Origin: Acidobacteriota bacterium
GTDB lineage: Bacteria; Acidobacteriota; Terriglobia; Bryobacterales; Bryobacteraceae
NCBI GenBank assembly: GCA_021788955.1
Contig: JAJYKC010000154.1
Span: 909 to 6,338, forward strand
Direction: 5' to 3'
Length of the DNA stretch: 5,430 nt
Position numbers and translations under genes: made by a program. The stretch's first letter is position 1, and the number at the start of each line of letters is the position of its first letter. This document shows positions 1 through 5,430 of this stretch, in pieces. The notes beneath the pieces were generated by a model, which searched no databases, was not told where the DNA came from, and was given only the letters and a program-made list of their open reading frames with translations.

Positions 1-755
1 GCGTGTGCCGCCGTCTTCCGGTGCAGCGAGTGCGCCTCGCTCACCAGCGCATTCAACTCCTCCTGGCTTAGCTGCGCCGTGTCCACTTCATCCGTCAGAG
101 ACAATACTCCGCCCGTCGCGCACGTCTTGATCACATCCGCCCCGTACTTCACCGCAATCCGCACTGCCCTCCGCGCGTCATCCGGACCATTGATCACCCC
201 GTCCGAAGGCCCCGGCTCCGCAAACAGCCCCTGCCGGAATCCCGCCGTGTCGTCGCAGTGCCCGCCGGTCGACCCGATCGCATGAACGGCCACCAGCATC
301 CGCGGCCCGGGAATCAACCCTTCCCTCGCCGCGTCGCGCAAAGACACGTCCATCTCGTGCGCCGACCCGACATCGCGCACCGTCGTAAACCCCGCCATCA
401 GCGTCACGCGCAGGTTCGCGATGGCATCGAGCGTCTGCTCGGGCACCGGCTTGCGAAGCTCGTCGATGAACGCCTGCTTCCAGTCGTCGCTGTACATCAT
501 CGACAGGTGCGTGTGCGCGTCGATGAAGCCGGGCATCAGCGTCGCATCGCCCAGGTCCACCGTCTCCGCTCCGGCCGGAATCTTGGCGTCCGCTCCCACG
601 CCCGCGATCTTCCCATCGCTCACCACTACCACGCCGGGCAAGACGATGCGCCCATGCACCGAATCGAACATCCGCGCCGCGCGAACCACCACGGGTTTCG
701 TCGCCGCCCAGGAAAAAGGAACCAGCAGAACCGCAAGAATCGTCAACCGCAGCAT
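1..755 (-). CDS. Exported metal-dependent amidohydrolase (prolidase/imidazolonepropionase-like), 3' end missing
   Basis: The frame is open from the ATG at 755 to the left edge and gives 251 residues of what is normally a protein of just over 400. Residues 1-17 form a signal peptide (MLRLTILAVLLVPFSWA, then ATKP), so the enzyme probably acts outside the cytoplasm. Residues 20-75 are the N-terminal beta-sandwich part usual in this superfamily, ending in 'LMPGFIDAHTHL'. H81 and H83 form the HxH metal pair. 'GFTTVRDVG' (122-130) and 'GPRM' (150-153) are typical of the Xaa-Pro dipeptidase-like, cd01299-type branch. K210 in 'DVIKTCATGG' fits the carboxylated bridging lysine, and H251, the last visible residue, fits the beta-5 metal histidine. 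The beta-6 histidine and catalytic aspartate lie beyond the window. Substrate is not predictable; dipeptides or lactam-type amides are the usual range. The start lies 5 bases after the transporter's TGA, with only a weak GGTAGAG (764-770) ahead of it, so translational coupling is likely. Fold and catalytic class are confident; specificity is not. Confidence 0.93.
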   Translation of the reverse strand, partial: MLRLTILAVLLVPFSWAATKPVVVRAARMFDSVHGRIVLPGVVVVSDGKIAGVGADAKIPAGAETVDLGDATLMPGFIDAHTHLSMMYSDDWKQAFIDELRKPVPEQTLDAIANLRVTLMAGFTTVRDVGSAHEMDVSLRDAAREGLIPGPRMLVAVHAIGSTGGHCDDTAGFRQGLFAEPGPSDGVINGPDDARRAVRIAVKYGADVIKTCATGGVLSLTDEVDTAQLSQEELNALVSEAHSLHRKTAAH

Positions 756-760
756 GAGGT

Positions 761-1981
761 TCACTCTACCAGAGCAGTCTTGCGAGGCAACAGCGCAATC
801 GCCAGCGCCCCCGCAATCGCCACGGTGAACACCAGCCCCATCGCGAGCGTGTAGTTCGGCGACCGGTCCCGCACCACCGACACAAAATACGGAAACCACG
901 TCTGCCCGATCGTGTTCACCGGAAGAATCACCGCCATCGCCCGCCCCAGCGTGTTCACGCCAAACTCCTCGGCCGCCATCAGCGGAATCAGCATGTAGTC
1001 GGCGCCCATCGCCAGACCAAACAAAACCGCGAACGCATACGGCTGACCTGGCGGATGCGCCCCCCTGAGCAGCGGAATCGTCGCCGCCACGATGAAATAC
1101 GTCGTCAGCATCACGTACTTCTTCGAGAACTTATCCGCCAGAAACCCGATCGAAAGCCGCCCGATGATGCTCGACCACAGAATCAGCACCGAAGCCGTCC
1201 GCCACGTCGAATCAAGCTGGTCGCCCGCGCGGAATCCCTGGTCGAGAAACACGAACTTCATGTGGAAGTTCACCGCGCCAATCGACCCGATCGAGCAAAA
1301 GCTCCCGACCAGCAGCAGCCAGAACGCATAGCTCTTGAACAGCTTGCCGAAGCTCGCCGGTTCGAGCGCCGCCTCCGCCGGCGGCGCCGCATCGCCGTCT
1401 GGAAACAGGCCCATGTCCACCGGCCGGTCCCGCAACACAAACAGCACCACGGGCCACGCCGCGAACAGCATCACCGCCAGGCAGAGCAAGGCATTGCGAA
1501 ACCCAAGCGAGGCCGTCAGCGGCTTCACCATCAGCGACCCCACCGACCCCAGCAGCCCCACGCCCACGTACACAATCCCCATCGCCGTCCCGCGCTTCTT
1601 CCGGAACCAGTGCGAAACGATGATCTGGTGCGGAATCGGCCCCGCCGCGATGTAACCCACCGTGTACACGACCCACAGCGTGTAATACAGCGGCAGAGAG
1701 CCGCCCATCCGCGAAAACCCCGCCAGCGCGATCGTCGTCAGCGTGAGGCCCACCAGAATCAGCTTGCGCGGGCTGAACTTCGGAACGATCAGCGGCCCCG
1801 CCCAGATCGTCAGAAGCGCCGCCAGCGGGAATCCCAGCGTAATCTGCGAACGGCTCCATCCGAACGTCCGTTCGAAGTAGTCGTAGAAAAAACCGACGTT
1901 GTAGTAAGGAACGCCAGTCGACAGGCCGAACGTGAAGAACGCCGCCGCCGTGATGAGCCAGCCGTAGAAAAGTTTTCGCAT
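761..1981 (-). CDS. MFS transporter, monocarboxylate/oxalate-formate antiporter-like
   Basis: This 406-residue integral membrane protein has the hydrophobic pattern of a 12-helix major facilitator, split by a hydrophilic central loop at about 184-218. Family marks, numbered from the chosen start: 'FYGW' at 5-8 opening helix 1, 'FGWSRSQI' at 40-47 before helix 2, 'HWFRKKRGTAMGI' at 124-136 before helix 5, and 'GRLSIGFLADKFSKK' at 274-288, the second-half copy of MFS motif A. These resemble the monocarboxylate porter and oxalate/formate antiporter groups, so an organic acid or small anion is the likeliest substrate. That is inference. I chose the ATG at 1981 because 'MRKLFYGW' matches the usual N-terminus of the family. 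An in-frame ATG at 2017 would add 12 residues (MAACGSLAFTLA). Neither start has a Shine-Dalgarno sequence. The amidohydrolase follows 5 bases after its TGA, suggesting a joint role in uptake of a product formed outside the cytoplasm. Confidence 0.93.
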   Translation of the reverse strand: MRKLFYGWLITAAAFFTFGLSTGVPYYNVGFFYDYFERTFGWSRSQITLGFPLAALLTIWAGPLIVPKFSPRKLILVGLTLTTIALAGFSRMGGSLPLYYTLWVVYTVGYIAAGPIPHQIIVSHWFRKKRGTAMGIVYVGVGLLGSVGSLMVKPLTASLGFRNALLCLAVMLFAAWPVVLFVLRDRPVDMGLFPDGDAAPPAEAALEPASFGKLFKSYAFWLLLVGSFCSIGSIGAVNFHMKFVFLDQGFRAGDQLDSTWRTASVLILWSSIIGRLSIGFLADKFSKKYVMLTTYFIVAATIPLLRGAHPPGQPYAFAVLFGLAMGADYMLIPLMAAEEFGVNTLGRAMAVILPVNTIGQTWFPYFVSVVRDRSPNYTLAMGLVFTVAIAGALAIALLPRKTALVE

Positions 1982-2025
1982 CGCGAGCGTAAAGGCTAGA
2001 CTACCGCAAGCCGCCATGCGCGCGC

Positions 2026-2055
2026 GAAGGAGGTGTTGCTGAAGGACGTGTTTCT
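2026..2055. repeat. 15-bp tandem near-repeat in the gap before the MFS gene
   Basis: On the plus strand, gaaggaggtgttgct (2026-2040) is followed directly by gaaggacgtgtttct (2041-2055), with 13 of 15 positions identical. I see no third copy on either side. The repeat fills most of the gap between the glycine-zipper gene and the transporter gene and reaches two bases into the stop codon of the former (2054-2056). It may be a relic of slippage or a small paired binding site. Confidence 0.7.
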
Positions 2056-2998
2056 ACAACTGCAGCGGTTCCTGCAGGCTGAATACCAGCTTGGTCTCCG
2101 CCGGCACCTTCACCCGCTGGCCCTTGGTGAGAACCTGCACGCCCGTTCCCGCCGCCGCGCCCGCTCCCGCGCCGATCGCCGCTCCCGCCCCGCCGCCGGC
2201 AATCGCCCCGATGATCGCTCCCAGCGCGCCCAGCCCGCCGATCCGCTCCGCGCTCTGCTTGCCGCGGCCCTGGCTGGACTGGTTCACGGCCGTCGTGTCG
2301 ATCGTGTAAGTCTTGCCGTTCACCTGAATCTGCGTCAGCGCCAGCGTCAACACCGTCTGGCCGGTGATCTTCCCGGACTGCTGATCGTCCAGCAGTTTCG
2401 CCGTGACGTTCGCGCCGCTCGGAATCAGCGTCTGCCCGTTCACCGTCACGTCCTGGGTGAGCGTCGCCCGATAGGTCTGCCCCACCTTGTCCTTCTGCGA
2501 ATCCACCGCGTCGTCCAGCCGCACCACAAGCTCAGTTCCCGTCGGCACCGCCGCCTGCTGCGCCGTTCCATCCCCCGCCTGCGCCGGCGCCGCCGCCTGC
2601 GTCACGGGACCTTGCGAAGCCCTCGTCGCCGGCACAAACCCGCCGCCCGAATTCTGCGCGGTCGCGGCCGTTGCCGCCGTCGCCGCAACATCGCTCGTCG
2701 TCTCATCCACGTGCTGCCGCTTCATCCGCGGCGGAGCGCCATCTTCGCTTGCCACCGCGGCAGGACTTGCGTCCGCCGCCGGATCCGGAGCCGTGCTCGC
2801 CTTCGAATCGCCAAACTGAAGGCTCCTGACGCGCGATAGCTCAAACGTCTGAACGCCGGAGCCGACGAGCATCTGCACATGGCGCGAGTCCCCGCCCACG
2901 TAACTCCCCTCCACCGTCGTCCCGTCCCGCAGAGTCAGAGTATCGGCAAACGCGAGCGCACCCAACAGCACAATTAAGCCAGTCGCCTTAACGAACAC
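2054..2998 (-). CDS. Exported protein with N-terminal 'LTLRDGT' module, TrbI/VirB10-like beta domain and glycine zipper
   Basis: The protein has 314 residues and its function is unknown. Residues 1-18 are a signal peptide (ALAFA, then DTLTLRDG). Residues 19-63 form a short beta module with 'LTLRDGTTVEGSYVGG' and 'FELSRVRSLQFG', suggestive of an SH3/Lsm-like barrel. Residues 64-150 are an Ala/Thr/Pro/Gln-rich linker, probably disordered. Residues 151-238 run from 'VPTGTELVVRLDD' through 'GQTLIPSGANVTAKL' to 'VNGKTYTIDT', which resembles the IPxGT...LIPxGs...G pattern of the TrbI/VirB10 core. Residues 254-286 form a glycine zipper with glycine at every fourth position from 260 to 284. The tail 'VKVPAETKLVFSLQEPLQL' is beta-like. 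It starts at GTG with a strong GGAGGGA just upstream. The preceding gene, 35 bases away, begins with a similar beta module, suggesting an operon. It is probably associated with the cell envelope, either in the periplasm or inserted through the zipper. No conjugation genes are visible nearby, so a type IV secretion role is not supported. Confidence 0.88.
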   Translation of the reverse strand: MFVKATGLIVLLGALAFADTLTLRDGTTVEGSYVGGDSRHVQMLVGSGVQTFELSRVRSLQFGDSKASTAPDPAADASPAAVASEDGAPPRMKRQHVDETTSDVAATAATAATAQNSGGGFVPATRASQGPVTQAAAPAQAGDGTAQQAAVPTGTELVVRLDDAVDSQKDKVGQTYRATLTQDVTVNGQTLIPSGANVTAKLLDDQQSGKITGQTVLTLALTQIQVNGKTYTIDTTAVNQSSQGRGKQSAERIGGLGALGAIIGAIAGGGAGAAIGAGAGAAAGTGVQVLTKGQRVKVPAETKLVFSLQEPLQL

Positions 2999-3000
2999 AA

Positions 3001-3007
3001 TCCCTCC
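3001..3007 (-). promoter_or_regulatory. Shine-Dalgarno of the glycine-zipper gene, deciding its GTG start
   Basis: The minus strand reads GGAGGGA, then TT, then the GTG at 2996-2998; the GGAGG core is 4 bases from the start. An ATG just upstream (inside ATGGAGGG) is out of frame with the protein. The GTG is therefore the supported start, and the signal peptide begins at once after it. Confidence 0.7.
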
Positions 3008-3033
3008 ATTTGTTCAGAAATCTTCCCCTCCGG

Positions 3034-3843
3034 CTACTGCTTTACCGACGCACTCGGCGACGTCCTGGTTGCGGCGTAAGAGAAATCCCAGATCTGCATA
3101 TCCAACTGGTCCGACGTATATTCCACCACGGCATATTCGCCCGGTGCGAGCGGCTTCATCGGCGATATCTTGTACAACCCGTCCCCCACCTGCTGCTGCA
3201 CCGTGTCCACCAGGTTCGGATCCTCCAGCGCCACATCCGCCACCGGAACGATCGTCACCTTTTCCGCGATCCGCATCCCTTTGCGTGGCGTCAAACGGAT
3301 GATCCCGAACCGCTCCGGCTGATCCAGCCGCAGATAAAGCTCCGGCTCGTTGTTCGTGAACACCGTCGGCGCGTGCTCTCCCGACATCTGCAACGTCGCC
3401 TTGCCGCTGATCGGCACGGGCGAAAGCGCTTTTAACACGCTTCGCCCCTTATCAGCGACCACCTTCGACTGTCCTTGCGGAATCGCCACCACCGCGCCGT
3501 CCCGGATGAAGTACGTCCCTGGGTTCTGCGGAATCAAGTCCGCCTCGCGCCGCACCGCCCGCTCGGCCTTGTCCTTCGAGTCCTGGGTCTTCGCGTCGGC
3601 CGCGATCTCAGCCTTGCGCTTCGCCTGTTCCGCCTCTGTCTTGGAAATATCTGCCAGCGACAGCGGAATCTCCTCCCAGTCGCTCCGTTCGGTGCTGTAG
3701 AACTTTACCCGGTCGCCAGTGACCTGATATTCCCGAACATCCTGGTAGGTGCCGTCTTTCAAGTACAGCCGGATCGCTGCGGCGGCCGGAAGGAAGAAGG
3801 CAAACAAAAAAACAACTGCTAGCGTCGCGTACCGGTGGCGCAC
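3034..3843 (-). CDS. Exported protein of unknown function with N-terminal 'LYLKDGT' module
   Basis: The protein has 269 residues. A signal peptide with a Phe/Val-rich core (1-23, ending PAAAA) precedes 'IRLYLKDGTYQDVREYQV' and 'GDRVKFYSTER...EEIPLSLADI' (24-66), a small beta module that recalls the start of the next gene's product. Residues 67-103 are rich in Lys, Glu, Ala and Arg and could form a helix or short coiled coil. Residues 105-257 are beta-rich, with 'GTYFIRDG', 'PELYLRLDQPERFGIIRLTP' and 'PLAPGEYAVVEY...WDFSY' as the most striking stretches. No enzymatic motif, cysteine or membrane helix is seen after the signal peptide, so it is probably a periplasmic or surface protein with a structural or binding role. 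It starts at GTG; the frame offers no better start upstream. It lies 53 bases after the kinase stop and 35 bases before the next gene, so it probably shares a transcript with both. I recall similar proteins only as acidobacterial hypotheticals. Confidence 0.87.
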   Translation of the reverse strand: MRHRYATLAVVFLFAFFLPAAAAIRLYLKDGTYQDVREYQVTGDRVKFYSTERSDWEEIPLSLADISKTEAEQAKRKAEIAADAKTQDSKDKAERAVRREADLIPQNPGTYFIRDGAVVAIPQGQSKVVADKGRSVLKALSPVPISGKATLQMSGEHAPTVFTNNEPELYLRLDQPERFGIIRLTPRKGMRIAEKVTIVPVADVALEDPNLVDTVQQQVGDGLYKISPMKPLAPGEYAVVEYTSDQLDMQIWDFSYAATRTSPSASVKQ

Positions 3844-3854
3844 GGCCTTCCGTG

Positions 3855-3861
3855 ACCTCCT
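3855..3861 (-). promoter_or_regulatory. Shine-Dalgarno of the 'LYLKDGT' gene, unusually far from its start
   Basis: The minus strand carries a full AGGAGGT, 11 bases upstream of the GTG at 3841-3843, longer than the usual 5-9. A second weak purine run, GGAAGG, sits nearer, 2 bases before the GTG. No other in-frame start fits between them, so the GTG remains the best start. Confidence 0.55.
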
Positions 3862-3896
3862 ACTTCCACTGTAACGCCCGCGGCCTGTGTCTCTTG

Positions 3897-5430
3897 CTAT
3901 TGCAGCTTCAGATCCATGTGCCCGACGCTGCCGTCCTGCATGTCAACGCTGTTCTGGGCGCGCCGTCCTTCGAGCAGAACCACAATCTGATGCCGTCCCA
4001 CCGGGAGCTGAACCGACGCCGGCGTGCTCTTGCCCGACTCTTTCCCATCCACGAAAATCGATCCGCCCGGTGGCGTCGACGTCACCAGCAGCATGCCGCC
4101 CGCCGCATCGAGCTGCGTGAAGATCTCAGAGTCCTTGGGAGACTGGAAAATCTTCCGGCTCGGCCGGCGTCCGCCCAACTCCGCCACCATCGTGTGGCGC
4201 CCGGCTGCCAGGGCAATCGCGCAGGGAGCTTGGCATTGCTTCGTAACGTCGCCATCCACCTCGATCGTCGCCCCCGCCGGACTCGATACAAACTGTACTT
4301 GCGAAGTGTGCGCGGCGGGCGTCGCCGCTGGCTCGCTTCGCCTCTCCGCCACCGCGGGCTCTTCCTTTGGCGTAGCCTTCGGCTGGGCCGCTTTCTCCGG
4401 TGCCGGAACCGGCGGTGCTACCGGCTCCTGAGGCTTCTGCGCCGTTGCCGCGCTCGGAGGGGGCGCCGTCGTCGCGCCCGTTGGGGCCGTCGTCGACGCG
4501 GCCGCTGGCGGAGACGTCGAGGCCGGCGCAGGTTTCCCCTGATTCTGCAGATAAAAATGCACGCCGATGTATATCGCACCCGCTGCCACCACAATGGCGC
4601 TTACTTTCGCCACGTTCTTGAACAGCGGGTTGCTGTCGGAATCGTCTAGTACCGCTTGTCGCGCCGGCGGCGGCAGATTCACTGGCGGCGCCAACGGCGG
4701 CGTCGGCTGATCGCGCGTCGAACCGCCCGTTCCCGTCGCCGTCGCAACTGCGGACACCGGCGCCGTGCGCTCCATCACGGTCGCGCCGTCACCCGTCAGG
4801 TCCGCCGGCAAGATGCCCCGCGCGTCCAACTCCGTCGCCGCGATCGTCTCGATCCCCTGGCTGGCGCCGCTGCGCAACGGCTTCCACGCCGGACTCGCGG
4901 CCACCGCATCCATCAATGCGTTGCTGAACTCGCCGCACGTCGGAAAGCGCTCCCGCGAATCTTTCGCCAGAGCCCGCGTCAATACCGCTTCCACCTCCGG
5001 GCCGATCGCCGGATTCAACCGGTGCGGAGCCGTCGGCTGCTCGCTCACAATCCGGTAAAGCAGCGTCGGAAGATAATCCGCCGCAAATGGCTTCTCGCCC
5101 GTGAACACTTCGTAGGCGATCACCGCCAGCGCAAACTGGTCCGCCCTCCCGTCTACCGTTTGCCCTTGCACCTGCTCCGGCGACATGTAGCTCGGCGTGC
5201 CCATCATCGCGCCGGTCTGTGTCATCTGCTGCGATACGATCTTGGCCACGCCAAAATCCGTGATCTTGGCCTGCCCGTCGTCATGCACCATGATGTTTGC
5301 CGGCTTGATGTCGCGGTGCACAATCCCCTTGCTGTGCGCGTAGTCCAGCGCGTACGCCGTCTGCCGCAAAATCGTCAGAAACTTTTCGCGCGCTACCGGC
5401 TGGGGCTGCTCCAGAAGCCGCTCGAGCGAG
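3897..5430 (-). CDS. Transmembrane Ser/Thr protein kinase (PknB-like) with two PEGA repeats, 5' end missing
   Basis: The frame runs in from the right edge and ends at a TAG at 3897, giving 510 visible residues. The first, 'SLERLLEQP', lies in the kinase C-lobe. The P-loop, ATP-anchoring lysine and helix-C glutamate are outside the window. Catalytic parts are intact: 'HRDIKPAN' at 38-45 (D40 catalytic, K42, N45), 'DFG' at 58-60, 'GTPSYMSPE' at 77-85 and 'DQFALA' at 97-102. T70 and T72 in 'MTQTGAMMGT' match the activation-loop threonines of PknB, suggesting autophosphorylation. The kinase domain ends near 180. A Pro/Thr-rich juxtamembrane stretch leads to a single helix at 276-294 (4548-4604), then an Ala/Pro linker to about 375. 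Two PEGA repeats follow, at 378-443 and 445-510, with 'SSPAGATIEVDG' and 'STPPGGSIFVDGKESGKSTP'. The first holds C399 and C403 (CQAPC), a likely disulfide outside the membrane. The two exported-protein genes downstream suggest an envelope-related signal. Its substrate cannot be read from the sequence. Confidence 0.95.
   Translation of the reverse strand, partial: SLERLLEQPQPVAREKFLTILRQTAYALDYAHSKGIVHRDIKPANIMVHDDGQAKITDFGVAKIVSQQMTQTGAMMGTPSYMSPEQVQGQTVDGRADQFALAVIAYEVFTGEKPFAADYLPTLLYRIVSEQPTAPHRLNPAIGPEVEAVLTRALAKDSRERFPTCGEFSNALMDAVAASPAWKPLRSGASQGIETIAATELDARGILPADLTGDGATVMERTAPVSAVATATGTGGSTRDQPTPPLAPPVNLPPPARQAVLDDSDSNPLFKNVAKVSAIVVAAGAIYIGVHFYLQNQGKPAPASTSPPAAASTTAPTGATTAPPPSAATAQKPQEPVAPPVPAPEKAAQPKATPKEEPAVAERRSEPAATPAAHTSQVQFVSSPAGATIEVDGDVTKQCQAPCAIALAAGRHTMVAELGGRRPSRKIFQSPKDSEIFTQLDAAGGMLLVTSTPPGGSIFVDGKESGKSTPASVQLPVGRHQIVVLLEGRRAQNSVDMQDGSVGHMDLKLQ

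Noticed and set aside
1055..1999. Long plus-strand open frame opposite the MFS gene, rich in Arg, Gln and His
   Set aside because: Its composition is what a GC-rich coding strand gives when read in antisense. It has no recognisable domain, and the minus-strand frame is clearly a membrane transporter. The similar Arg-rich frames at 258-854, 2033-2839, 3010-3435 and 3852-4649 are rejected for the same reason.
1998..2003. TAGTCT on the minus strand, 16 bases before the transporter ATG, as a -10 box
   Set aside because: The region at the expected -35 position (2021-2026) is an alternating CG run with no resemblance to a -35 element, and six-base matches of this kind are frequent. It remains possible but unsupported.
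2060..2083. Two ctgcag motifs close together as a regulatory repeat
   Set aside because: They lie in the coding sequence and encode the similar residues LQ and LQ in the tail 'SLQEPLQL', which is enough to explain them.
2027..2839. Plus-strand AAGGAGG at 2027-2033 directly next to a GTG at 2033, suggesting a real plus-strand gene
   Set aside because: The motif overlaps the GTG, leaving no spacing for ribosome binding, and the reading frame is an Arg-rich shadow of the glycine-zipper gene. The AAGGAGG is explained as part of the tandem repeat.
3806..3812. Run of seven A (T in the coding strand) within the signal peptide region as a frameshift site
   Set aside because: The frame is continuous on both sides, gives a normal signal peptide and follows an acceptable start, so nothing indicates a shift or sequencing error.
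3868..3873. TACAGT on the minus strand ahead of the 'LYLKDGT' gene as a -10 box
   Set aside because: The position 17 bases upstream reads CAAGAG and does not resemble a -35 element. The short gap after the kinase gene makes readthrough more likely.
3897..5369. TTG at 5367-5369 as the true start of the kinase gene
   Set aside because: The frame continues upstream to the window edge with typical kinase sequence (SLERLLEQP...EKFLTI), and a start here would remove the ATP-binding lobe.

Overview
The window is GC-rich and all five genes I can support lie on the minus strand, so the order of transcription runs from position 5430 down to 1. The style of the proteins suggests an acidobacterium, most likely of the Solibacter/Bryobacter type. 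They include a PknB-like Ser/Thr kinase with PEGA repeats, secreted proteins opening with a 'LxLxDGT' beta module, a TrbI-like/glycine-zipper exported protein and a secreted metal-dependent amidohydrolase. This assignment is inferred from family resemblance remembered by eye, not from a search.

Layout in transcription order: (1) 5430-3897, a transmembrane Ser/Thr protein kinase lacking its N-terminal lobe because the window ends there. It has an intact catalytic core, one membrane helix and two extracytoplasmic PEGA repeats. (2) 3843-3034, an exported protein of unknown function with an N-terminal 'LYLKDGT' module, a charged helical linker and a beta-rich C-terminal half. (3) 2998-2054, an exported protein with a similar 'LTLRDGT' module, a low-complexity linker, a 'PTGTELVVRL...LIPSGANV' beta domain resembling the VirB10/TrbI core, and a very regular glycine zipper. 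(4) 1981-761, a 12-helix MFS transporter of the monocarboxylate/oxalate-formate type. (5) 755-1, the N-terminal part of an exported amidohydrolase of the prolidase-like type, cut by the left edge just at its third histidine ligand.

Gaps between genes are 53, 35, about 72 and 5 bases. No stretch over 300 bases lacks a gene, and I see no RNA gene, CRISPR array, insertion sequence or convincing terminator. The gaps suggest a kinase-plus-envelope-protein group (genes 1-3) followed by a transport-plus-hydrolysis pair (genes 4-5). Whether all five form one transcript cannot be decided from the sequence. The gap between genes 3 and 4 is the only one with unusual structure: a 15-bp tandem near-repeat at 2026-2055.

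The kinase probably senses or binds something outside the membrane through its PEGA repeats, and the two exported proteins may be part of the same envelope function. The amidohydrolase could cleave a substrate outside the cytoplasm and the transporter take up a product. Both ideas rest on gene order and are inference.
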